DNA of 56,508 nucleotides, taken from a virus. The stretch is from the IMG/VR virus record IMGVR_UViG_3300010392_000731, positions 1 to 56,508 of that record; one strand, 5' to 3'. Under the pieces are notes generated by a model. The model did not search any database. It was not told where the DNA came from and saw nothing but the letters and a program-made list of their open reading frames with translations. Shown here one piece after another: positions 6,917-14,387 of the stretch (positions are counted from its first letter, which is position 1; each line of letters starts with the position of its first letter). The position numbers and the translations under genes are program-made.

Positions 6917-7261
6917 ATGTCATTGACAAAAATCCTTACCGCGAAAGACGCCGATCCTGAAGAGCAGCTCACTGCTGTTTCTGATATCGTCGGTGCTGCC
7001 CGAAAAGCGTATGGCAACGAGGATGCTAAAATTGAAGCTCCTGATTGTACTACGACTGAAGGCACGATGAGCTTCGTTCATCTTGAAGCTGCTGCTCGTG
7101 TTCAACTCTTGCGTCAGCAAGTATCGTTGATCAAAGCTGGTGCCGTTGAATTTGTTAACCAGAATCCTGGTTCTTCAATGGACAAGCAGATCGAAGAGCG
7201 TATTGCTACCAATGCGTACTTCGCTAATGTCGGAAACGGCACGAAGTTCAAATACATCTAA
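6917..7261 (+). CDS. Hypothetical protein, 114 residues
   Basis: A soluble, mostly helical protein starting behind AAGGGAAAATGAC and followed by a strong terminator. With the pseudoknot upstream and the terminator downstream, it looks like a separately controlled and possibly abundant product. No domain was recognised. The N-terminal part (DPEEQLTAVSDIVGAARKAYG) is likely helical. Confidence 0.65.
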   Translation: MSLTKILTAKDADPEEQLTAVSDIVGAARKAYGNEDAKIEAPDCTTTEGTMSFVHLEAAARVQLLRQQVSLIKAGAVEFVNQNPGSSMDKQIEERIATNAYFANVGNGTKFKYI

Positions 7262-7287
7262 AACCGTAACGTTGATGTAATCATTGG

Positions 7288-7315
7288 AAGGCACCTGTAA
7301 TGGGTGCCTTTTTTT
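7288..7315 (+). terminator. Rho-independent terminator
   Basis: AGGCACC (7289-7295) pairs with GGTGCCT (7303-7309) around a seven-base loop and runs into seven T residues. It follows the 114-residue gene by 27 bases. The next open frame has an ATG one base after the T-run. Confidence 0.9.
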
Positions 7316-8185
7316 ATGGCGACTACAGAACTCCCACCTTTCCCTAAAGGACCTCCTACGAGTATGCCTTCAAAGGAAAACCCTTGGGGTGAGTACGAAC
7401 AGATATCGGAAGAAGCCAGAAAAAAGAATCTTCCTTCAGGCACATATGTTGGTGCCCCAGGTGAGTACTTCATCCCAGATCAGTTCTGGGAGTATGAAGA
7501 AAAAACCAAGAAACGAAACCCTAATAAGAAAAAATTCACAAACAATAAATACCAATCTAAATTTGGAGAAAAGAGAAAAACCATGTCTAATAAATTCCTT
7601 CCCTTTGTTGTAGAGAGTTCTACACCTCACAACATATTTAAAACTCTGATATCTCGGAGTAAGGGTATGAGTCGAGCGTTAATCGCATCAATATTCAACT
7701 TAACTCTAAATGTGGATATAAAAGAGTTACGTAAAATCGCTAACGAGCTGGATGAGATGAGTCTCGACCAACTGTACGAAGAACTACTGCAGAGATATGA
7801 CATCTACCGCGTAAACACCGAGTCACTGAATTACTTCACTAACATAATTGAATACTTTCCAAAGGAACGTGATGAAGAGGGTTGGTGGTGGTGTGACAAA
7901 TTGACAGATTTTTCCGCTAAAGACGTAATGATATTCTTTTGCGTTTACACTCTGAAAGATAAGACTGGTGGCGACTACAGCGAAATCGATTTTGGTGGAT
8001 TGCACAATTACGAAGAGATATTAATGGACTTTGGTAAGTTTGTAAAATTCTCTGATGATGGAGTTGTAGCGGAATTTAAAGATTTTTATGCCCTAAAAAC
8101 TTTTATTCTTTACAGAGCTTTGCTTCATGAACAGATGGAGCCTAAAACTGAACAGTTACCTATTTGTGCGAAGTATATAACATGA
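7316..8185 (+). CDS. Hypothetical protein, about 290 residues
   Basis: The frame is protein-like throughout: a Pro/charged N-terminal part (PWGEYEQISEEARKKN), a basic linker near residues 65-90 (KKTKKRNPNKKKF type) and an acidic helical C-terminal part. The start is uncertain. ATG 7316 follows the terminator T-run with no ribosome site; ATG 7364 and ATG 7583 (after a GGAG-like, A-rich stretch) are in-frame alternatives, the last giving about 200 residues. The stop forms an ATGA overlap with the AAA+ gene. No family was recognised. Confidence 0.55.
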   Translation: MATTELPPFPKGPPTSMPSKENPWGEYEQISEEARKKNLPSGTYVGAPGEYFIPDQFWEYEEKTKKRNPNKKKFTNNKYQSKFGEKRKTMSNKFLPFVVESSTPHNIFKTLISRSKGMSRALIASIFNLTLNVDIKELRKIANELDEMSLDQLYEELLQRYDIYRVNTESLNYFTNIIEYFPKERDEEGWWWCDKLTDFSAKDVMIFFCVYTLKDKTGGDYSEIDFGGLHNYEEILMDFGKFVKFSDDGVVAEFKDFYALKTFILYRALLHEQMEPKTEQLPICAKYIT

Positions 8186-9024
8186 GACATCATGCTAAAT
8201 ACGATGAGGTAATGAAACTCGTCAACGCCAATATTGCTGTTCTGCTGACTGGTGAAGCAGGATCAGGTAAAACTACTCTTATAAAACATATCGCTGACGA
8301 CATGAAGTTGAAATTCTTCACCATATCGATGACCAGGCAGACAACTTTGTCGCATCTTCTTGGATTCGTATCGGTTAACGGTAACTATATTCCATCAAAC
8401 TTACGTAAGTGTTTTGAGTTCGGCGGACTGATGCTTCTGGACGAAATAGACGCAGGTGATCCTAACGTTCTTTTATCACTAAATACTATCGAAAACGGGT
8501 ATATATCTTTCCCGGATGAGCTGGTAGAATGTCATCCTGACTTCAGAATAGCTGCTACTGCAAATCCACAAGACCAACACAATTTCTACACCGGTAGATC
8601 CAAACTCGACGGTGCAACCTTAGACAGGTTTGACACCATTGATGTCGACCGAGACGAGGAATTGGAAAAATCCCTAGTTGACGAAGACACGTTTATGCGT
8701 ATGCAACTCATGCGCAAAGTTATGGCTGCTCATAACGCCGCTAAACCAGTTTCAATGAGAGACAGTGTTCGATACCAGCAACGTAAAGATTTAAATCTTT
8801 TAGACCATAAGTTTGTATTCCGTCTAACAGATAAAAGTGATTTGGTATATGAACAATACACCAAAGAAGTCGAGGATATACCGAAGCACCAAAACCAAGA
8901 TCAGTGTAAAACATTAGATGAGTTATCTGATCTACTAACAGTTCGTTCTGGAAATAAGCCTAAAGCTAAACCACCTGCAGCTTCTGCAGATATACCGGAG
9001 AAACCCGATGCATACAATACTTGA
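8182..9024 (+). CDS. MoxR/CobS-like AAA+ ATPase
   Basis: The 280-residue protein has Walker A GEAGSGKTT (residues 24-32), Walker B LMLLDEID (83-90), a sensor-1 Asn in AATANP (N128) and an arginine-finger-like LDRF (R149). This is the dynein-related AAA_5 pattern of MoxR and CobS proteins, which remodel partner proteins, often with a von Willebrand A protein encoded next door. ATG 8182 was chosen for its ATGA overlap. N4-like phages encode a comparable AAA+ protein with a partner gene. The C-terminus is a Pro/Ala/Lys-rich tail. The partner here is probably the overlapping downstream gene. Confidence 0.8.
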   Translation: MRHHAKYDEVMKLVNANIAVLLTGEAGSGKTTLIKHIADDMKLKFFTISMTRQTTLSHLLGFVSVNGNYIPSNLRKCFEFGGLMLLDEIDAGDPNVLLSLNTIENGYISFPDELVECHPDFRIAATANPQDQHNFYTGRSKLDGATLDRFDTIDVDRDEELEKSLVDEDTFMRMQLMRKVMAAHNAAKPVSMRDSVRYQQRKDLNLLDHKFVFRLTDKSDLVYEQYTKEVEDIPKHQNQDQCKTLDELSDLLTVRSGNKPKAKPPAASADIPEKPDAYNT

Positions 9025-9829
9025 GCAGTTTAATACCGGATTACCGTTCCCTTCAGTATTTCCTGCTAGTTTTGAGGAATTTACGAAAAAACGTGATTAC
9101 TTTACATTTCGTAATTTATCTCACTTCCAACATGTAGTCAGTAAGATGACCCAAATAAAAGATAACTATTGCGATATGACATACGCAGAAGCTTTGAAAA
9201 AGTTACTGGCTGGTGAAAGTGATTTCCCAAAATCTGAACAGGGATCTATTCGTAACCTGGTACGTTCCAATCTGCACAAGCGTGGATTGATCACCGAAGA
9301 TATTTACGAAGCATACCGTTACACGGTAGACGGAGTCGATGTTGGTATCGATGTCGGAAAGTACGCTGCCGGTGAAGCTGATTGTGTTATCAGTCCTTCT
9401 CGTCAGTACATTGATTACTTCTACGAGTTATTCATAAACGTAAGCTACCCGTACCATGTCGATAATTCAACTATCCGTGCCAATTGCGCCAAGCTACTGG
9501 CAACTATTGAAGAACTCGAACGTCAACATATTTTCATTAAAATTGCTATGGTACTCCCGGTTCGTGGTCCAAGTAGTAACAATAATAACTTCTTCGCCGA
9601 CGTTCCTTTATTTTCACATAAGGATCCGAAGTCTGTAGATACTATGTCATCGATCATTAATGACCGCTTACTGCGTAAGTTCTTCTTCGCAATACTGGAG
9701 AACTACTACGGTGACACACTCCATGATAGCTACGGTACTGCTGTAACTCTCAAAGGTGCAATGAGTATTGGCAACGAGTTCAATGAGATCGATTTCTTTG
9801 AGGAAGTTGTACTGTCTGTGGGGGCGTAA
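9008..9829 (+). CDS. Putative AAA+ partner, DUF7192-like
   Basis: The 273-residue product overlaps the AAA+ gene by 17 bases and starts behind CCGGAGAAACCCG. From memory, the centre resembles the phage family DUF7192: YTVDGVDVGIDVGKYAAGE, then a strand-helix pattern LFINVSYPYHVDNSTI and ATIEELERQHIFIKIAMV. That alternation is similar to a Rossmann-like von Willebrand A fold, but I do not see a clear DxSxS metal site. By position it is the likely effector or substrate adaptor of the AAA+ protein. The family name is tentative. Confidence 0.55.
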   Translation: MHTILEQFNTGLPFPSVFPASFEEFTKKRDYFTFRNLSHFQHVVSKMTQIKDNYCDMTYAEALKKLLAGESDFPKSEQGSIRNLVRSNLHKRGLITEDIYEAYRYTVDGVDVGIDVGKYAAGEADCVISPSRQYIDYFYELFINVSYPYHVDNSTIRANCAKLLATIEELERQHIFIKIAMVLPVRGPSSNNNNFFADVPLFSHKDPKSVDTMSSIINDRLLRKFFFAILENYYGDTLHDSYGTAVTLKGAMSIGNEFNEIDFFEEVVLSVGA

Positions 9830-10005
9830 TGAAAAAACCTATTGCGCCAGACTGGGAAAGAACCAATGAAAAGACGGAATATAGTCCTTCATTAGACTTA
9901 TTCTGGGCGAACAATAAGGTATACGACAACCTTTCTGCTTCTCATAATGGCATTATCGGTCCTGGGTATGCGTTACGTAAACAAATACAAAAGGAAAATT
10001 CATGA
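9829..10005 (+). CDS. Hypothetical protein, 58 residues
   Basis: Linked by TAATG to the preceding gene and by ATGA to the primase gene. The product is a small soluble chain (MKKPIAPDWERTNEKTEY...) with a basic C-terminus. No family was recognised. The coupled starts support translation. Confidence 0.5.
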   Translation: MKKPIAPDWERTNEKTEYSPSLDLFWANNKVYDNLSASHNGIIGPGYALRKQIQKENS

Positions 10006-12209
10006 GCACACTTCAAATGTTGGACTCGTACGTCAAGGCACGTACGGGTAAACTCAATCCGTTTCCGGAAATCGTCCAGAAAGGTATTAATACCATCTCT
10101 GGTGATGTTCCGTACAAACTGAAATTGGCGATAACGTTATCAGAATTGATAACCTTCTCGTCACACTTACGTAAACCGATCGAGTTATACGATGGCACTT
10201 TGGTACCCACCAATGCCATTGTATTCGCTCTGAGCGCGTCTGGTACTTCTAAGGACAAGTCGCTCAACACTATAAGAAAGTCGCTCTCCGTAGCGTATGA
10301 GCAGCTGGAGGAGTACCGTAAAGAGTACGCAAAGGATAAAGCTGAACGTATGGCTATCCTGGACGGTGAAAAGCGTGAAGACTGGGGCAAATACTACCAG
10401 GCACCGAAGCCGCTGCAGGTTGGCCTGGGTACCGTGGAAGGATTGATGCATCATTTCGCTGACATCGGTGAGAATCCGATGGGTGCCGGCAGTATCATGT
10501 CATCCGAAATAGGATCTGAGCTGCAGACTAATGGCGCCATAACCGATATCATCAAAATTATATCAGTGGCGTATGACTTGGGCAACATACCGCCGAAGAT
10601 CGTGAAGTCCTACGAGAATCAAACTAAGGCTGTAAAGAACCTGCCTGTTAACGCTTTGTTCTTCGGTGCACAAGATGCCCTGTTATACAACAACGAGATT
10701 AAGCACAAATTCAAAATGGTGTTTAACACCCAATTGGCTCGACGTAGCATTTTCACATTTACTCCAGAAATTCCACAACGTCTTGACATCAAGAGCGTCG
10801 ACGAGCTGTATAAAATACGTGAGGCTGAACGCAAACGAGTACTCGCAGCCCAACATGAACTGAATGAGCTTACGGCCCACCTGGTGGAAAATACAACGTC
10901 TAAGCCTTTAAAGTTCACTGATGATGCTGAAAAACTATTCGACGTTTACATGGAGCTGAACTCTATCCTCTCCGACGATATGGCTAACAAATACCCAATT
11001 TCCAAACTTAGCCGTAAGCATAAACAATGGCTGGCACTGAAGTTGGCTGGCTCATACGCAATTCTTGCTAATAAGGAACACATAACTGAGGAAACATACG
11101 CCTACGCAATCAACACCGTTGAAATGCTGGCACCTCAGATGACTGAATTCGAAAAAGAGCTGGTTAAAGAATCTTACGAGCAACTGTCCGACATGTGTCG
11201 GCACCACTCAGAAAACGGTGAGTATATACTATCTCTTCATGAGTTGCGTAAACTAGGTTATGTTGCAGGAACTGGTTCCAGCAAGCATAAAGTTGAAGAA
11301 CTCTGCATCCTGGCTAACAGTTATGATGACAACGGTCAGTACTCTATCAGTGACGGTGGCATCATGTATAAGGAACTGGTTAAAACCAGTAAGATCGGAA
11401 TGTCTGCATTGATATTCGATACGGATAAAACTGGCCAGGAACTCAAGGACTTTATGTCCCGCAACTGCAGTGACGGTTACGAAGTATACGACACAGACTT
11501 TGCCGATATTGAAGAACTTCTAGGAGCAAATGCTGCCTATACCTCGTTTACTTTCGAAGGTGGACACCGATCTAAAGATAACTTACGTGGTGGAAGCAAG
11601 TTCGTCATCTTGGACATCGATAAGTCACAGCTGACTGATGAGGAAGCGCATCTACTGCTGGGCGAGTACAACCACTATGTTGTGCGGACCAGTGACCCGG
11701 ATAATGAATTCAAGTTCCGTACTCTACTCGAGCTCGACTCTGTCGTAGATATCGATGAGCGGATGTGGAAAGCATTCATCCAGGAAATCGCAAATGAGCT
11801 GGGTCTCATCATAGACGTCCTACCGCAGAGCCAAATCTTCCTATCCTTCAAGGATAGGAATATCCTGAAGCAGCTCGACGGTAAAACTCTGCAGACCAAG
11901 TATCTACTGGAACGTGCTTCGGTAGCTACCAGGGACAAGCCCAAACCTGCTCGTGACTTACCTGATACTCAGAAGTCTCAAGCTCTGCAGGATCCACAGG
12001 AAACATTCGGCTACGCTTACGCGGCTGAACCTGGTGAAAGATCCAATCATCTGTATCGTGCTCTGGCACATGCTATCGATCTCGGAGCTGACGGCAAATA
12101 CCTGAAGCAACTCGCTGAAGAAATTAACGGTGCCTGGATGGATCCACTGAGTGATGATAGGTTACACCGGACGCTATTAAAACCTGCACTTAGACGAATC
12201 GGAGAATAG
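10002..12209 (+). CDS. DUF3987-like and AEP primase-like replication protein
   Basis: The 735-residue protein has two parts. The N-terminal ~450 residues resemble the DUF3987 P-loop family, but the loop reads ALSASGTSKDKS (about 76-87), a loose variant of Walker A. The C-terminal part around residues 535-620 has the look of an archaeo-eukaryotic primase: FVILDIDKS with D538 and D540, then VVRTSDPDNEFKFRTLLELD, then ELGLIIDVLPQSQIFLSF. The D-x-D and the basic/acidic strand after it would form the metal site. It fits the position and size of N4 gp42, needed for N4 replication. Primase activity is inferred from these motifs. Confidence 0.65.
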   Translation: MSTLQMLDSYVKARTGKLNPFPEIVQKGINTISGDVPYKLKLAITLSELITFSSHLRKPIELYDGTLVPTNAIVFALSASGTSKDKSLNTIRKSLSVAYEQLEEYRKEYAKDKAERMAILDGEKREDWGKYYQAPKPLQVGLGTVEGLMHHFADIGENPMGAGSIMSSEIGSELQTNGAITDIIKIISVAYDLGNIPPKIVKSYENQTKAVKNLPVNALFFGAQDALLYNNEIKHKFKMVFNTQLARRSIFTFTPEIPQRLDIKSVDELYKIREAERKRVLAAQHELNELTAHLVENTTSKPLKFTDDAEKLFDVYMELNSILSDDMANKYPISKLSRKHKQWLALKLAGSYAILANKEHITEETYAYAINTVEMLAPQMTEFEKELVKESYEQLSDMCRHHSENGEYILSLHELRKLGYVAGTGSSKHKVEELCILANSYDDNGQYSISDGGIMYKELVKTSKIGMSALIFDTDKTGQELKDFMSRNCSDGYEVYDTDFADIEELLGANAAYTSFTFEGGHRSKDNLRGGSKFVILDIDKSQLTDEEAHLLLGEYNHYVVRTSDPDNEFKFRTLLELDSVVDIDERMWKAFIQEIANELGLIIDVLPQSQIFLSFKDRNILKQLDGKTLQTKYLLERASVATRDKPKPARDLPDTQKSQALQDPQETFGYAYAAEPGERSNHLYRALAHAIDLGADGKYLKQLAEEINGAWMDPLSDDRLHRTLLKPALRRIGE

Positions 12210-12212
12210 CTG

Positions 12213-12620
12213 ATGTGGATCTTTCATGGTAATCCGATCGAGTCTCACGATGATCTTCACCCGGACTGCACCGATTTTGTTTACGTTATTGAGTACGATA
12301 ACGGTCGGCTGTACATTGGCAAGAAAGCTGTAAGAGCTATCCGCAGGAAACCTCCGCTAAAAGGTAAGAAGCGTAACCGTAGGATCATGACGAATCTACC
12401 GTTCCTTAACTACCAAGGCAGTCATGAGAAAGCCAAGGAACTGACCGCGGTCAATAAGGAAATCCTGTTCCAGTGCAGATCACGTAAAGCTGCTACATAC
12501 CTCGAGATGGAACTCCTGGTCGAGAACGAAGCGATCTTCCTGGACAAGTTTATCAACGAGAACATCAGCGGTACATTCTTCAAAAACTCACTGGATGGAC
12601 TGATACGTGATTGCATCTAA
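12213..12620 (+). CDS. GIY-YIG-like nuclease, phage Seg-type
   Basis: The 135-residue product begins its core with FVYVIEYDNGRLYIGKK, a variant of the GIY...YIG element. A basic segment RRKPPLKGKKRNRR and NYQGS follow, then ILFQCRSRKAATYLEMELLVENEAIF, where the Glu after the helix is the likely metal ligand. This layout matches small phage endonucleases related to T4 Seg proteins. They cut DNA and may be mobile or act on junctions. The gene lies between primase and the split polymerase, which is of interest because polymerase genes are frequent targets of such nucleases. Catalysis is inferred. Confidence 0.65.
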   Translation: MWIFHGNPIESHDDLHPDCTDFVYVIEYDNGRLYIGKKAVRAIRRKPPLKGKKRNRRIMTNLPFLNYQGSHEKAKELTAVNKEILFQCRSRKAATYLEMELLVENEAIFLDKFINENISGTFFKNSLDGLIRDCI

Positions 12621-12670
12621 TCAATTCGACAAGAAAGCAATTGGCAACTTTGTTGCCTGGGGCAAATAAC

Positions 12671-12976
12671 ATGCGCATCAGCTTCACTAGTTGGACAATG
12701 AAACCGTATGGCCATCTACAAGATCGCTTTATCAGTGGTCGTTGGACAATTACAAACGGGCATGTAAGCTTTGACGTTCATTTTACAATTGATGGTTCAA
12801 TTGATAAAGAACCTGCGAGAATAGCAGCTGAACGTCGAGGTGAGCCAACGAATAGTGATCATTTCATTGTTACACCGAAAGAAGCTGATGCGTATGCCAA
12901 AGCAATACTAGAAACATTAAATGCACATCCTGTGTCATTTGCTAAACGCTACCGGGACAATATAAACAATGATTAA
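12671..12976 (+). CDS. Hypothetical protein, 101 residues
   Basis: ATG 12671 is the first good start after a short gap, with GGGGCAAATAAC before it; a longer frame reaches back into the previous gene. The product has a beta-rich first half (FISGRWTITNGHVSFDVHFTI) and a helical second half (EADAYAKAILETLNAH). It overlaps the exonuclease gene by eight bases. No family was recognised. Confidence 0.5.
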   Translation: MRISFTSWTMKPYGHLQDRFISGRWTITNGHVSFDVHFTIDGSIDKEPARIAAERRGEPTNSDHFIVTPKEADAYAKAILETLNAHPVSFAKRYRDNINND

Positions 12977-13649
12977 CGTAGAATTCGAAACACGAATAAC
13001 GACGTGGAGCATAATAGATAAACTTGCTGATCTCGTTGACGTTGATCATATGTCTTTCGACATTGAAACCAAGGGACTGTATGGCAAGGAACAGCGTAAA
13101 GAGGCTCTTAAGCTTCTCGACGCAGACCTGGATGCTTACACACATAAACTGGTAAGCGTAGTGGCTAACAATAGTGGACTAAGCTTTCCATCACTGGTGG
13201 AGACAACTCACTTTATTTTCGGTATATCGGAGAGCACAGCAGTAGTTCTCGTACCACCGAATACTAACACTGAAATGATGATATGGAACTGGCTCTGCAA
13301 ATATCAGGGACTGTTGTTTATTCATAACACGTTATTTGACCTGAAGGTCATGTACCATCGTATCCGTTGTTTACCAAAACGGTACGATGACACAGCACTC
13401 ATGCTAAAGACTCTGATCAATCACTCAGATGTCTGGAAAGCAAAGATTGGACTCAAGGACGCTATGGGAAGTTACTACTCACCAGCTTGGGCACTATTCG
13501 ACGAATACGAACCTGAGAATCCAAGAGATTCAAAATTCTTGGAGTACGCAGCAACTGATCGAGCTGCAACTTTTAAACTCTGGGTAGACATCCAAATGCA
13601 CGTCATGGGTGATACCTGGTCACACCCCGAAGAGCGAGACTTTAACTAA
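12969..13649 (+). CDS. DNA polymerase A 3'-5' proofreading exonuclease (separate subunit)
   Basis: The 226-residue protein is a stand-alone DEDDy exonuclease. ExoI is FDIETKG (D31, E33), ExoII is HNTLFDLKV (N120, D124) and ExoIII is YAATD (Y193, D197). In T7 and N4 this domain is the N-terminal part of the DNA polymerase; here it is its own gene, with the polymerase domain encoded 735 bases further on behind three small genes. Proofreading would need the two proteins to associate. The total of 226 and 595 residues is close to the N4 polymerase. No frameshift remnant is seen: both pieces have proper starts and stops. Confidence 0.85.
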   Translation: MINVEFETRITTWSIIDKLADLVDVDHMSFDIETKGLYGKEQRKEALKLLDADLDAYTHKLVSVVANNSGLSFPSLVETTHFIFGISESTAVVLVPPNTNTEMMIWNWLCKYQGLLFIHNTLFDLKVMYHRIRCLPKRYDDTALMLKTLINHSDVWKAKIGLKDAMGSYYSPAWALFDEYEPENPRDSKFLEYAATDRAATFKLWVDIQMHVMGDTWSHPEERDFN

Positions 13650-13903
13650 TGTATTATTACTACGTAGCAATGAGTGGCGTCTATATGCAAGGTGTCTACT
13701 TCATATCAGATGATGTTGCACTTGCGAAGGCCGAAGCAGAGAAGCTGGCCAAAGCTGATGTGGATAACTACCACACCTGGGATGTTTACAACTACCACAG
13801 TGGTACAAAAGAATCTCACCTGTATTACCAGTTCAACAAGCAAGAAGGTTCCAGGTACCAACTTCCTGGTGAAGCCTTTACCGAGTGGGAAAAATTTAGA
13901 TGA
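13649..13903 (+). CDS. Hypothetical protein, 84 residues
   Basis: Starts on the last base of the exonuclease stop (TAATG) and overlaps the next gene by four bases. It is rich in Tyr (MYYYYVAMSGVYMQGVYF) and has a central helix (ALAKAEAEKLAKAD). It lies between the two halves of the DNA polymerase. No family was recognised; the position makes an accessory role possible. Confidence 0.55.
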   Translation: MYYYYVAMSGVYMQGVYFISDDVALAKAEAEKLAKADVDNYHTWDVYNYHSGTKESHLYYQFNKQEGSRYQLPGEAFTEWEKFR

Positions 13904-14124
13904 GCCTTTATGACGATATGTTCGAAATGGACAGGCACTTCAAAAAATTAAGAAGTATTGTAAGTGTCCACCATGAAGAGAACAAAAGATTAGCTGAAGC
14001 CTGGGAACGTATCAGTAACTCTCATGCTGATATGGAACGTACTGAAATGAAAACAGAACCTGTTATACGTGCTATTTCTACCATATTAGCAGCGTTCGAA
14101 GTAAACCGAGGATACGAAGAATGA
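13900..14124 (+). CDS. Hypothetical protein, 74 residues
   Basis: An ATGA-coupled small gene inside the polymerase interval. The product is charged and helical (RHFKKLRSIVSVHHEENKR, ERISNSHADMERTEM), suggesting a short coiled coil. No family was recognised. Confidence 0.5.
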   Translation: MSLYDDMFEMDRHFKKLRSIVSVHHEENKRLAEAWERISNSHADMERTEMKTEPVIRAISTILAAFEVNRGYEE

Positions 14125-14387
14125 TACTTTTAAACCAATCAAATTTTGATTTGCACTTCGACATCAAGAACACTGTTGATCTGGCAAATACCATAGCTCA
14201 GTGGCAGGACCCAGCTCATCTGATGGGGCTCATGTACCGTGAGATCGAGTTGCTGAACGAGAAACTGGCACTGGCCAAAAAAGGGTTGTATGAACTAGGT
14301 AATCCTATGCATTTCTCCAATCCTGGGGATCCGGATGCCAGGATGAAGCATGCTAACCACGTAGTGAGTGAAGTAGAAGCCCCGTGA
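14121..14387 (+). CDS. Hypothetical protein, 88 residues
   Basis: The third small gene between the polymerase halves, with ATGA/GTGA overlaps on both sides. The product is helical in the middle (MYREIELLNEKLALAKKGL). No family was recognised. Confidence 0.5.
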   Translation: MILLNQSNFDLHFDIKNTVDLANTIAQWQDPAHLMGLMYREIELLNEKLALAKKGLYELGNPMHFSNPGDPDARMKHANHVVSEVEAP

